In this document: positions 10,247 through 20,134 of the stretch, piece by piece
Layout: every line of letters starts with the position of its first letter
Numbering within the stretch: position 1 is the first letter of the stretch
Assembly (NCBI GenBank): GCA_000969725.1
Contig: JXSR01S064079.1
DNA from: Ophiothrix spiculata
Lineage: Eukaryota; Echinodermata; Ophiuroidea; Amphilepidida; Ophiotrichidae
Direction: 5' to 3' (one strand)
Length of the DNA stretch: 24,268 nt
Notes under the pieces: model-generated
Seen by the model: only the letters and a program-made list of their open reading frames with translations
What the model was told of the DNA's origin: nothing
Databases searched by the model: none
Translations under genes and position numbers: made by a program

Positions 10247-11425
10247 TATCAGAAAACCTATGAAAGCTATTTGTGCCAGTGTCTGTTATTTACCAATGCA
10301 AACTTAGTCTTGTGACATAAGAGAAACAAGCTTCAATTGATATATCAACCTTCCCTCTTTTCCATGTTGATACAACAAGAATGCCGGGCAAGAATGTTTG
10401 TATTTTTCTCATAACCACTATAATGTTTACACAAAAATTGTTGGTAAAAAGATATGGTCAAAAAAGTTACCAATTTCTGACAAATGTAGCTTGCCACAGT
10501 AAATCTTCAAGAAAAGAGATGAAATCCTTAAATTTGAACCAAAGAGCTTATATTTGACTGATTTAACAAGAAAAATGCTGGCAGTTCAAACATTTCAGGT
10601 CTGAATTTAACCCAAAACCTCAGAAATTTCAAAAAAGTGTTAAAACAACTCATCAATATTGGTTAAACTGGTCAACAACACTTACTTTTTATGACGTATA
10701 TTTCTTTTAGTTTGTTAAAGTTCTCAGAATACGAATCCAATATAAATGGTACTCACTCAGAAAATGACTTTTATGATGAATCTAATACAAGATTACAAAA
10801 TAAATTTCTTTGCATGATTAACTTGGTTTTATCACTTCAAATATGGTAAATTCATAAAATATTTAAGCTGCAGAAAAAGACAGGTATCAACTTTGATGCT
10901 CTAATACAGTCATATTACTTTTTCTGCATATGGGAAATAAAATATTAACATTGAGCAATTTATCCAAAAATCTTGGAAAAAATTACTCATCTTACAAACC
11001 TCTTTCAAAGTTCTAAAATTTCTAAAGTAATCATTCGCTTCGGGTACTTATTAGCATGATCATATTCATGTTGCATAATGGAAAATATAGGACAAAAATA
11101 ACCAATTAGTGAAATAAGCACTTAATTAGCAAAATGATTCGCATTCAAAAATTTCATTATCAATGTGCAAACAGTAACTGAATATCTACAAAAACATTCC
11201 AATTCTAACCAATTTGGATCCTAATGAAGGTATTTATTACCCAAACCTTACGTTCACTATTGAAACACTGTAAAATGCATCGAAATGGGGAAATTAAATT
11301 GCAAATGAGCTTAATTAACACCTTTTCATGCGTGCAACAAAGCCTGCTTAATTCAGCAGCTTTACCGATCAACATATTATAGCATACTGTAAAGCCATGA
11401 ATGGAACATCCAAACTGTTAGTCAC
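10247..11425. other. Non-coding AT-rich stretch, nothing recognised
   Basis: About 1.2 kb of low-complexity-leaning AT-rich sequence without an ORF of interest or a structured repeat. Confidence 0.45.
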
Positions 11426-11445
11426 GATGCTTTGTATGCATTGAT

Positions 11446-11831
11446 CCTGGGAGTACTCAAATTTGGTTTTGGTAGGGGTGTGCCGCTGGGAAATGTGAAA
11501 TACCACCCATGTATATACCAATTGTCAAGAAAAAGGGACCCATCCATATACCAAATGCCCAAATTTTGAGTCAACTTTACTTTTCTGCGAAAATTTATGC
11601 TAATTTGGCACAAATTTAGTCTGATTTTTATTAGAAATTTAGAAAAAAATCCAAAATTTGTGCCATTTCAAGTTGGTGCAAATTTCAGAAAATTTTGAAA
11701 ATCAAGACCCATCAAAATACCACAATTTGCAAACACAAAGGACCCATTGGTATACCAGACAGCCTGATTTTGCTACCCAAATTTGCGGCACATCCCCGTA
11801 ATCTCTTTTGTACTAAGTACCCCTCCCGGGT
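11446..11831. mobile_element. 386-bp TIR element (GTGCCGC ends) flanked by ~20-bp direct repeats
   Basis: The left end CCTGGGAGTACTCAAATTTG, running on to GGGGTGTGCCGC, is mirrored in inverse at the right end as GGGAGGGGTACTTAGTACAA, running on to GGGGATGTGCCGC. The arms are about 40 bp, with gaps. Flanks are near-identical direct repeats: GATGCTTTGTATGCATTGAT (11426-11445) and GATGCTTGTATGGCATTGAT (11832-11851). The interior is AT-rich with repeated GACCCAT...TACCA blocks and no gene. The superfamily is not identified. Confidence 0.7.
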
Positions 11832-11851
11832 GATGCTTGTATGGCATTGAT

Positions 11852-12824
11852 GGGCTATTCAGCAAACCCTATGGGTACTATATCAATTTCACTCTAATGA
11901 ATTTTTGATGCGAAGCAGACAAGTAATAATGCCGAAAACCTTCCCTAACTCATGATGAAGACACAATGTTGTTCCCGCTTGGTAACTATGCACCATTATA
12001 TAATTGTCACGCAAATCGGCACTTGGGAGTTGGTAATGTATACATACAAAATTGAAAATTTTGACAAGAAAACTGATGAGAAATATAAAGCGGGTAATTG
12101 GGATTTTATTGCAACACTGAATGGAATTAAATAAATTCTAGCTTCTTAACTGTGCTTTAAATGCTACGATACACTTACATTATGCATGCCTGGATCTCAT
12201 AACCTGGCTTCTTGACAACATCCCGTTTTTAAAATTCTGTTAACGTTCGCAATGTCACGACTGAAGCAGTATGATGCAACAAAAGACATGATATCTAAAT
12301 TTCTTGTTTTGTTTAAACCACAAAGTCACTAAAATAACTCCCAACGTGTCCTCTTAAGTTTACAAAAGCCATGATTCTTAATATCTTAATACCATATCTA
12401 AGTTCTAGTCTTATTATTTTTTGTATCACTTTAACACTCCAGGAAACAAAGACCTGTAACACAGTAGTGCATTTGTTATATTTACTACTAACGTTACAAA
12501 TTGGATATTTGTTATTTCCACTCTGGAAACTACAAGTCCCTCACACTTGTTTACACTACAACTTCATTATACTTCCCAAATCGCAACCAATAAATCCAAG
12601 TGATCATATTGACAAATAAATTCCCTCTCATAAAACACACCTTGGAAATATGTTCATTATATTGTCTTTGTTTTGGTTAGCTTACGCGTCTCGAGTTACT
12701 TTCAACGGATGAACATTTTGCCGTTCTATAAATAACACCAGCCTTCAAATACACACTGGACTTAGCAAAAGCAATAAAGTACCACACTATGCTGTATGTA
12801 GACTCCATTGCCACCAGGAATGGG
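11852..12824. other. Non-coding stretch, nothing recognised
   Basis: About 970 bases. Two short plus-strand ORFs (11952-12134, 12371-12619) show no domain, signal or splice context that would support a gene. Confidence 0.4.
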
Positions 12825-13047
12825 CAAGAGAACATATCATGTGTATCCCATCATGCATTGCTTCCTGTGGGTAATTTTGTACAGGAAGTCATGTGAGTAG
12901 TTAGTGATGCAACATACCCAGAATGAAAGATTACAACAATTGACTTTGATTTATGGGCATTTCATCACTAACTACTCACATAATTTCCTATACAAACCAT
13001 CCCAAAGGAAGCAATGCATGATGGGATACACACAATATCTTCTCTTG
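12825..13047 (+). mobile_element. Fold-back MITE family A, copy A5
   Basis: The ends CAAGAGAA and TTCTCTTG are perfect inverses. The arms carry the same blocks as A4 (CCCATCATGCATTGCTTCC, TACAGGAAGTCATGTGAGTA, GTTAGTGATG) and their inverses on the right. The plus and minus ORFs across it are by-products of the palindrome. No clear flanking duplication. Non-coding. Confidence 0.85.
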
Positions 13048-13426
13048 AAACAGGCTATACTTTTACAAGCTGATAAGAATACCCTGTGTTTAATCGCGAG
13101 GCCTCCCGTTAATTCTCTAGGTAACTGTATAATCCACCTTAACACCGTCTTATCACGGTACACAATGCATAATACATGATAATTATTGCTCCGATGGCTC
13201 GTGCCAAACCATTATTTAGTTTCAAACGACATTTGCAGGCTCTGTAAAACCGTCAAAACAAGCGGAACCAGATAACCAAATGACTTTTTATTTATCACGT
13301 TCAAATTCAAGGTAATAAAGCCAATACAGTAGTGGCAATTATCACACAAAAACCTGTGAAAATCAGCCACACGGACCTGGCATTCTCATCAACCTCAAGA
13401 GTTAGGGTTGATAATACACTGCAACA
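13048..13426. other. Non-coding spacer, nothing recognised
   Basis: No gene or structured repeat found. Confidence 0.45.
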
Positions 13427-13902
13427 TTTATAAGCTTGAAGTCATGCAGGCATCGCATCGTCATGACGACCAAGCGAGAACAAAAAGTTGGTGTGATTGG
13501 CCGTGACTGAAAATTTAAACGACAACTTTTAAAGTCTAGCTGGCTGAATTTTAAAATAAAGAAACTAAAACAAAACAAAACAAAAGATACAATTAATCTG
13601 AATAATTGACATGAATTACATATCGATTCTGATAAAGGAAGCTTTTGGTGGCTAATTCAGATTTGAATGTGGTCAGCCGCTTTGCATACAACAAGATCTA
13701 TATGCAGATGGTGTACATCTATTAATTTCATATTCTTACATCTGAAAGATTTGCATAAATTGAGGCAGTTTTTGTGTTGTTACAGAAATCACAGTGGAAT
13801 TAAGGTTTTTTTTTGTTAAGGTAAGATTAAAGAAAAATAGAGCAACTTTCTTTATCATGTATTTCTTATGAGAAAAGGGACTAGGGTAATCTTGATGGCA
13901 GT
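13427..13902. repeat. Duplicate segment, copy 1, ending at the assembly gap
   Basis: Starts TTTATAAGCTTGAAGTCATG and ends CTTGATGGCAGT directly at the first N. It matches 13953-14421 at roughly 95% by eye, with scattered SNPs and small indels (for example ACGACAACTTTTAA versus ACGTCGACTTTCAA). Non-coding. Confidence 0.9.
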
Positions 13903-13952
13903 NNNNNNNNNNNNNNNNNNNNNNNNNNNNNNNNNNNNNNNNNNNNNNNNNN
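13903..13952. other. Assembly gap of 50 Ns
   Basis: Exactly 50 N, most likely a placeholder of arbitrary length. A minus-strand ORF (13736-14113) that reads through it is artefactual. Confidence 0.99.
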
Positions 13953-14421
13953 TTTATAAGCTTGAAGTCATGCAGGCATCGCATCGTCATGACGACCAAG
14001 CGAGAACAAAAAGTTGGTGTGATTGGCCGTGACTGAAAATTTAAACGTCGACTTTCAAAGTCTAGCTGGATGGCTTTATAAAAAAGGAAACTAAAACACA
14101 ACAAAAGAAACAATTAATCTGAATAATTGACACGAATTACATATCGATTCTGAAAAAGGAAGCTTTTGGTGGATTATTCAGATTTGAATGTGGTCAGCCG
14201 CTTTGCACACAACAAGATTAATATGCAGTTAGTGTACATCAAATTAATTTCATACTCTTACATCTGAAAGATTTGCATAAATTGAGGCAGTTTTTGTGTT
14301 GTTACAGAAATCACAGTGGAATTAAGTTTTTTTGTTAAGGTAAGATTAAAGAAAAATAGAGCAACTTTCTTTATCATGTATTTCTTATGAGAAAAGGGAC
14401 TAGGGTAATCTTGATGGCAGT
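13953..14421. repeat. Duplicate segment, copy 2, starting at the assembly gap
   Basis: Starts immediately after the Ns with the same TTTATAAGCTTGAAGTCATG as 13427 and runs co-linearly to CTTGATGGCAGT at 14421. Both copies end exactly at the gap edge, as expected for two unmerged contig ends or alleles. Confidence 0.9.
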
Positions 14422-14784
14422 ATATTGTGAATTTTCAGATAAAAACTCAAATGATTAATTAAGTAAAACAACATTGATAAATTTGGCAATTATAACTTAT
14501 GATTATCTCAATATGTACCCAATCCATGATTGACTTTTCAATAAAGGAAACACATGTTTAAAATGGAGGCCTGGTTCTCAAAACAAGAGACCTGATCCTC
14601 AAAATGTAGAGGGATGTTTCTTCGATCAAAGACCTGGCCAAAATCTAAGTCAAGAATGAGGAAAGACAGCTCAATCATGATTGTAATCTAAATCAAACGG
14701 CTGCCTAATTCATAAGAAATATCTCCTATTACAAAATGAACAAATTAAGAAATCTTCCAACTGGGCTAGCTAGTACAAAACATT
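14422..14784. other. Non-coding spacer, nothing recognised
   Basis: Contains a weak local repeat of CCTGRTYCTCAAAA (about 14570-14602). No gene. Confidence 0.4.
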
Positions 14785-14916
14785 TTATAGGCAAAATAAC
14801 AATTTATTGGACAATAAATACAAAAATCCAGGGTTGGGGTTGCATTTACAAACAATGGGCCCTGCACCCTGGATTTCTGTTTACATTGTCATATAAAATT
14901 GTGATTTGCCTATAAA
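14785..14916. repeat. Inverted-repeat element (~50-bp arms), MITE-like
   Basis: TTATAGGCAAA at 14785-14795, the following AACAATTTATTGGACAATA and AAATCCAGGGT are inverted at about 14867-14916 (ACCCTGGATTT ... TTTGCCTATAA). Mismatches are scattered. Non-coding; no target-site duplication established. Confidence 0.7.
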
Positions 14917-15120
14917 TAAACCAGATTTTCAACTCAAAGGAGGGGCACTCCAGCTCTCCGTATTTTGTCCACTTTGCCAAATATTTCCCACCAAAAATTC
15001 AAGATATGTACATGTTCACTATTAATAACAACATAAGAAACATAATATTATTATACACACATATGGAGTAATAAATCACAATTAATGCTGATATCTCGCT
15101 GTTTACAATTTCCAGAGATG

Positions 15121-15180
15121 GAATTTTCCACTCAAATTCGGATTTTTCCACTAAAATTCGTATTTTTCCACTCAAATTCA
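15121..15180. repeat. Minisatellite, three 20-bp units
   Basis: GAATTTTCCACTCAAATTCG is followed by two head-to-tail variants differing at two to three positions each (15141-15160 and 15161-15180). Confidence 0.9.
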
Positions 15181-16360
15181 CAATAACAAATAGTGAGGTT
15201 TTTTGACTTCATTAAAATCATATTTTGAACAATTTGGTACGTCTCAACACACACACACTGTTTAAAATGCTTAAAAACCAAGTAAAACAGTTCAATAAAT
15301 GGAAATACAGTCGTAAGGCAGCTATGTGATCAGTGACTACATATTGTTTGGTTAGCTATTCACAATAATTAACAATTTAAAAGCTCCCTTTTGTAAAACA
15401 ATCTTCAATTGCGTAATTTTATATCGGATGAAACATAAACATAAACTGCCATATTTTGCTGTCAAAATGATTTTCATATTGGAATGGAATGCCCCTCTGA
15501 TTACAGCAACGCTAGTTTCAGAGTCGTTATTATGGTGGTTCCATGGTAACGTAACCTTTTTTCAAATAAATTATTGTAACTAAGCCTTGGTCGCAAAATA
15601 TTAAAAGTTAGATATTCTAATAAAATTTTGCAAGTGACCATGTTGCAGATATTTGAAACAAAGTTAACTTGGAATTGCCTATTGCGAGAGAACTACTGTG
15701 GTATAAAATCATTGTGTTGACTTATTTAAAACTCTCTTTGCAGGGTCTCTGTTGCCTTACACTTGCAACTCATAAGCATCACTGTATTTAAGTTTAAGTG
15801 AACTCAAATTGTGCACTAACTGTGGGCCAATCGCAAGTATGAGTAAGTACGTAAGTTGGTTTTCTTTTTTATATGCATAAGGCTCTTGTCACATATCAAC
15901 GTATTGGTAATATGAATGTTTAATATATGCCAAAAGTCAACTAATATCTTTGGCTGGATGTACGTTCATTTTGTTAGAAGTCTGTTCAATACGTTATCCA
16001 TATTGGTGATGTCTGTTAGCTAACGTTCAGTACCTTGAACAGTTCAAAACTGTTCAACACACTGAGTATATATGCTTAAGGATACTACTGAAAGGATGAT
16101 GTAAAATTGCATCCACAAACACGTACATGTATACATCAATGTCTACATCTTTTAGCCAAAAATATCAGTAAACAGTAAAATTGTGACATATGTTGATCCA
16201 ATGTGTAACAAACAGGGACTTATCAACAAGCAACGTATAAGAAAATCCAGCAAATTTAGAATTTCAATCTATTTAAAAAAAATGCATACCAATGGAAGTG
16301 TAACTTTTCATAGCTACACAAAAGAATAGGTACTCTGAAACTAGCTATGCATCGTCAGAG
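15181..16360. other. Non-coding stretch downstream of ADAR
   Basis: About 1.2 kb with no recognisable gene or long repeat. It lies beyond the likely ADAR polyadenylation site. Confidence 0.4.
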
Positions 16361-16366
16361 TTTATT
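16361..16366 (-). terminator. Candidate polyadenylation signal AATAAA for ADAR
   Basis: TTTATT on the plus strand is AATAAA on the minus strand. It is the first canonical hexamer downstream of the ADAR stop codon and would give a 3' UTR of about 670 nt. A variant ATTAAA lies closer, at 16830-16835 minus, inside the arm of the inverted repeat, and could define a shorter UTR. No transcript evidence is available. Confidence 0.4.
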
Positions 16367-16566
16367 TACACCTGTGTGCATAAACCTGCTGTACAAAGCA
16401 AAAACGCAGTATGTGCAAAGACAGACCATGGTAGATACTTCTTTTAAACGTCCAAGAAATCCACTTCCACGCTAGAAAGTTGCACATGCACATTTTTGAT
16501 ATAGCAGAGATTTGTACTGCCCAAGTTAAGGCTGTGGTAAACCCACGGCTTGCATAACTGTGTAAA

Positions 16567-16834
16567 TAAAAGTATACATTTTTATGCTGAACATGGCATA
16601 TTTTGGCAATATTTCAAAATATAAGATGAACAATGGCAACTTTGAGAAAACCCCTCCTAAATACTTGTTTCTAGATTTAAACAGAGAAAAAAATATTATG
16701 AATGCAAATATTAGTTATGCTTTCAAGAAATTTTAGGAGTAAAATAACTTTTTGCCAAAATTGCCCATCTGGGTCAAAAACTGACATATCACCATGTTCA
16801 GCATAAAAACCCAATCCTAAAATGTATACTTTAA
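16567..16834. repeat. Imperfect inverted repeat (MITE-like) in the putative ADAR 3' UTR
   Basis: The left arm AAAGTATACATTTT followed by TATGCTGAACATGG (16568-16596) is inversely repeated at about 16791-16833. The right arm has an extra ~14 nt between the two blocks. Inner patches also pair: TTTTGGCAAT with AATTTTGGCAA, and CTCCTAAAT with ATTTTAGGAG. The ~268-bp unit looks like a small non-autonomous DNA transposon; no internal gene is visible. It starts about 200 nt downstream of the ADAR stop, so the transcript could form an imperfect hairpin. Confidence 0.7.
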
Positions 16835-17030
16835 TATGGTTTATACAATCAGTTTAGGACTTTCAAACAGAAAAACATTTTAAGCAAGTTGTAGATCTAC
16901 CCCACCCTGAAGATATGAATGAGCATTTGTATTCTGCTCTGCACGACTACTCCACAGTAAAAGGAAGTAGATTAAATGTACCTTCCATGCACATACTACA
17001 TTGTTACTTGTCAAGGCAGATAAGCAAGTC

Positions 17031-17559
17031 TTACTCAAACTGATCTTGTTCTAATGGCTTCTTGATCCATGTCCCTAATCCAGCTTTCTCAAACGCAGCA
17101 ACCATCTTCACTTTGGTCTTATGATAGTCATCCGCAAGGGCTTTGGCTTCTGCGTATGTCTTCAACGGCGTTTTCGGTATATTGGTGATCATCGACAACT
17201 TTCCGCACAGCTTCTTGAATTGATCAAACAACTCCTTCTTGCAGATTCTCGATGAGCGTCCCTGCTCATCTTTTCCTGTTGTAGTATTGATTGCTTCTAG
17301 CTCGTTATCCCCCACGGTCCAATTGACACTGAATGAGGGCGCTTTTCCTGGTTGGCGACTCTCTGTGTTGCTGATACCGCTGAGTAAAGGCTTGTTAAGA
17401 CGGTACATTGGTGGAAGTTCTTCTAGGCTGGTGACTCTGGCGTAGACTGCTCTGGACAGGTGCTCTCCGTGGTAGAGAGAACCCAGGATGATACTGTCGA
17501 GGTACACAGGCTCTACAAAGTGACTCAGTAGTGACCCCTGGAGACCCAGTATGTTCCAC
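17031..17559 (-). CDS. ADARB1: ADAR2-type RNA-specific adenosine deaminase, terminal coding exon (partial gene)
   Basis: ADARs convert adenosine to inosine in double-stranded RNA in the nucleus. This exon encodes the last 175 residues of the deaminase domain and ends at a TAA (17031-17033). It starts with the third base of a split Arg codon, followed by WNILGLQGSLL (residues 1-11), then SIILGSLYHG (22-31), LNKPLLSGIS (54-63), RQPGKAP (68-74), FSVNWTVGD (76-84), TTGKD (93-97) and EQDQF (170-174). Compared from memory with human ADAR2 (residues 523-701), it is one residue shorter internally and three shorter at the C-terminus. The known IP6 contacts appear conserved: K107, Y135, K139, Y145, K149, W164, K167, D172 (human K629, Y658, K662, Y668, K672, W687, K690, D695). 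So do R68 and K72, which contact RNA (R590/K594). These features fit ADAR2 better than ADAR1 or ADAT1. The Zn ligands and catalytic Glu lie in upstream exons not found here. The exon is clearly more GC-rich than its surroundings. A Met further upstream in the same frame (17601-17603) lies in the intron and is not a real start. Confidence 0.95.
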
Positions 17560-17596
17560 CTGAAATGACACAGAAAAGAACAAGTTTGGTTAAAAT
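17560..17596 (-). promoter_or_regulatory. 3' splice site (acceptor) of the ADAR terminal exon
   Basis: Read on the minus strand, a pyrimidine-rich run (TTGTTCTTTTCTGTGTCATTT) leads into CAG, and the exon begins at 17559. A branch-point-like TTAAC lies about 30 nt upstream (near 17588-17593). The intron is phase 2: the split Arg codon aligns with human ADAR2 R522, and homology to ADAR stops exactly here, which fixes the boundary. Confidence 0.85.
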
Positions 17597-18960
17597 TGGG
17601 CATTGTATGTCGGAGATATAAATAAGTGTTGCCAGTAAGAAAGAAAGAAGAAATAAACTTGTCAAAAACAGAACCCTGTTGAAGTCATCGACAGGGTAAA
17701 GAGGAATTTAGGTTCCTATATCTTTAGTGCATTTTTTGGCTGTGGAGTATCTTAAAGTGAAATTAAATTTAAGACATATGTAAGCAGAGTATAATACAAA
17801 GCTAACAATATATTTTCTGATCAAGCGATTCTTTTTTAAAGTTGGCTCAATAATGATATATGGATAGGTCAATTTTTCTTTGAAATTTGTTTTTTATGGG
17901 TACAACTGAAGATTGGGCAAACAGCCCCAACTAAGTAACCTTCCTTTTGAATACCTAAATCAAAATTTTTCCTTCTGGAGGTCGTTCCACACCACAGGAT
18001 CAACCATTGATACCCAATTCTGACTATGATGTTAGGGGAGTAAAATGGTTATTATGAAAACAAAACTTAAGAGAAACTAACCATTTAAAACATGAAAGCA
18101 CATCCATTCTTTTGAATTACCGGTATACTGATAAATGTACAATGCATAATTTATTCTTACATATTTCCACTACATAGTAAGCAATCATTGCCTTTGGTGG
18201 AATTTCCTTTAATCAAAAGCAACTGTTAAAGATTTTCTTATTTTGTTAGATATCCACCTAGCCATTTTCACGTCATATGTGTCTCCCATTCATAACTACA
18301 ATTCACAAAGGATATTGAAATTATGCGCTTGCAGGAACGGAGGAAACATCACAATACCTTTGCTACGCCACAAGGGATCCAAAACTAACCTTTACAAATC
18401 AACTTAGACATACATGGAGAAATATCAGATCCCATCAATCCACCACAATGAAATAAAAAAATATTTTCAAATAAAATTGAGCATTTAACAAAATATTTTA
18501 CTTTCCAAGTTTCCATTTGCCAATTTAAATTTCAATCTTAGGAATTACTTCTCATATGTGCCAGTCAAGGTGTGAATGTTCTGCTAAGTCTTGAATGAGA
18601 GGAAATTAACACTTGAGGGTATTTCCTCATTCTAAATGAGATGACAACATTTGTTTTCACAACACTATATTTACATTATCAAATTGCTGAGCAGATCATT
18701 TTCGGGAGCAACATGATTTTTACCTAAAAGTCATAAATGAGCTCAACTGTACAGAAATGTCAGAATAATCACAAAAATACACATGAGCAATTGCCTTTAT
18801 GACATCAAACTGTCATTGTGACTGAAGCCTTAACAAATTCTTGTTGATTAAACTGTTCAGGTAGGGGGGGGGGGAAGGAGGGATGAAGATGCTACAGAGT
18901 TGTTCAACACAAATCAACAGTAATGTATCCATGTGTTTGCTTATTTTTATCGCGTGAGGG
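17597..18960. other. Probable ADAR intron sequence, upstream of the last exon
   Basis: I searched the minus strand for the exon that should precede the terminal exon (the SCSDK block with the last Zn-ligand Cys) and for the HAE catalytic motif, and found neither. A G homopolymer of 11 lies at 18864-18874. A short motif-free minus ORF (18813-19016) crosses into the tandem array. Intron status is inferred from the acceptor site. Confidence 0.55.
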
Positions 18961-19525
18961 TGGCTTTGAATAACTTTCAACAATGAAAATGTTTTCTTAT
19001 CATGTCCATTATTCACAGATGATCAGATCTGATATGAAATCACATTATTGAATCATCGTAATGCATTTTGACAAAGACTCCGTCCCGATTCTGTGTTAAT
19101 TGCTGCCATAAGAGACGCACATGTTTGCACGCACCAGATTCTTGCAATGAGCCCAGAGCAAGTGCCAATTATTATCCATTGGATTTGACATATATATTGG
19201 AATCTCAGTAATGTCTGTTATTCTTTGACATCAAAATAAATGCAGCATATTTATAGAGACGCTCTAAATGATACTGTATATTCTAATGATACCTTATTCA
19301 CCCGTTGTAAATGCTGGTTTGAATGACAGCTATGAATTGACAGGTCTGTAAACATGAAATTGTGCATCATTGATGACTTGTTTTTTTCACACGTTTTAGA
19401 AATGTTGAAGCTGTTGTATATGTATGCCATGGTAGGCATATATTTCTGTTAAATCCCAGTGACATTCAAAGAAATAAAAGTAAGCTGTTTTGAAGAAGAT
19501 ATGGCCTTGTATTTTCTTCATTTAA

Positions 19526-19835
19526 CTCTTTCACTCAGGAATAAAATTTTCACCATCTGTCCTATAGCGCCGGAAAGCCGCTCTGAGCGGCTCATAGAGA
19601 CCTAACTTTATGATAGCATACGATAATTGTAGTGCGCCAGGGTTGTTCTCTATGCTAATAAAAATGAATGTGCTAGATAGCTTTTGTTTACACTGCTTGC
19701 TGGTGAAATTTCGACCAATTTGGGCATGTAGTTTTTGTTTTAGAGCTATTTGAAAAAAATGCGTCAAAGTAGAAATTCCGGCAAATCGTACACACTTTTG
19801 CAAGCTGCTGTGAGCGGCTTGCCAGAGTGAAAGAG
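19526..19835. mobile_element. piggyBac-like MITE (310 bp) inserted in tandem copy 1
   Basis: Terminal inverted repeats CTCTTTCACTC/GAGTGAAAGAG are preceded on the left by TTAA (19522-19525) and followed on the right by TTCAA, a plausible decayed TTAA duplication. Each end has a subterminal palindrome: AGCCGCTCTGAGCGGCT (19576-19592) and CAAGCTGCTGTGAGCGGCTTG-type (19801-19821). Copy 2 has no equivalent, so it marks an insertion after duplication or a loss. A 90-codon minus ORF (19531-19803) lies inside but resembles no transposase I know. Confidence 0.75.
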
Positions 19836-19888
19836 TTCAATGCTTGAAAGAATGTATGAGATGAAAGGAACTTTTTGATATACAAACA

Positions 19889-20134
19889 GTCTAGAAACAG
19901 CCTGAGCAAGGAGTTCAAAATAATGTCTAGAAACAGCCTGAGCAAAGAGATCAAAATAATGTCTAGAAACAACCTGAACAAGGAGATCAAAATTGTGTCA
20001 TTTTTGGCAATTTTTACAAAAGTTGTCAGTCTTAGGACCAAGTCTAGAAACACGCTGGGCAAGAAGATAAAAAATAATTATTATTCTGTCATTTTGGGCA
20101 ATATTTTCAAAGTTCTTAGGACCAAGTCTTTAAC
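19889..20134. repeat. Minisatellite: three 36-bp units followed by two ~82-bp higher-order units
   Basis: GTCTAGAAACAGCCTGAGCA recurs at 19889, 19925 and 19961 (36-bp period). A longer unit containing GTCATTTTNGGCAAT and CTTAGGACCAA puts the next GTCTAGAAAC at 20042 and GTCTTTAAC at 20125. Copy 2 of the large unit has only one GTTTAGAAAC (22359). Because 36 is divisible by three, repeated peptides appear on both strands (20062-19688 minus, 19875-20198 plus). I regard these as by-products. Confidence 0.85.

Noticed and set aside
12720-12760. TATAAA-like box near 12726
   Set aside because: No ORF, initiator or conserved exon follows; AT-rich sequence makes such matches common.
6239-13047. CRISPR-like array formed by the five repeated blocks
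   Set aside because: The copies are irregularly spaced, over 200 bp long, internally palindromic and flanked by target duplications; they are transposable elements in a eukaryotic genome.
12904-13179. 91-codon plus ORF and its antisense partner
   Set aside because: Both are products of fold-back element A5 and share peptide fragments with the A1 ORFs.
13736-14113. 125-codon minus ORF
   Set aside because: It reads through the 50-N gap and is an artefact.
17239-17445. 68-codon plus-strand ORF opposite the ADAR exon
   Set aside because: It is an antisense shadow of the conserved deaminase coding sequence.
17560-17603. ATG at 17601-17603 as the start of a 190-residue protein
   Set aside because: The first residues lie upstream of a strong splice acceptor and do not resemble ADAR; homology begins exactly at the acceptor.
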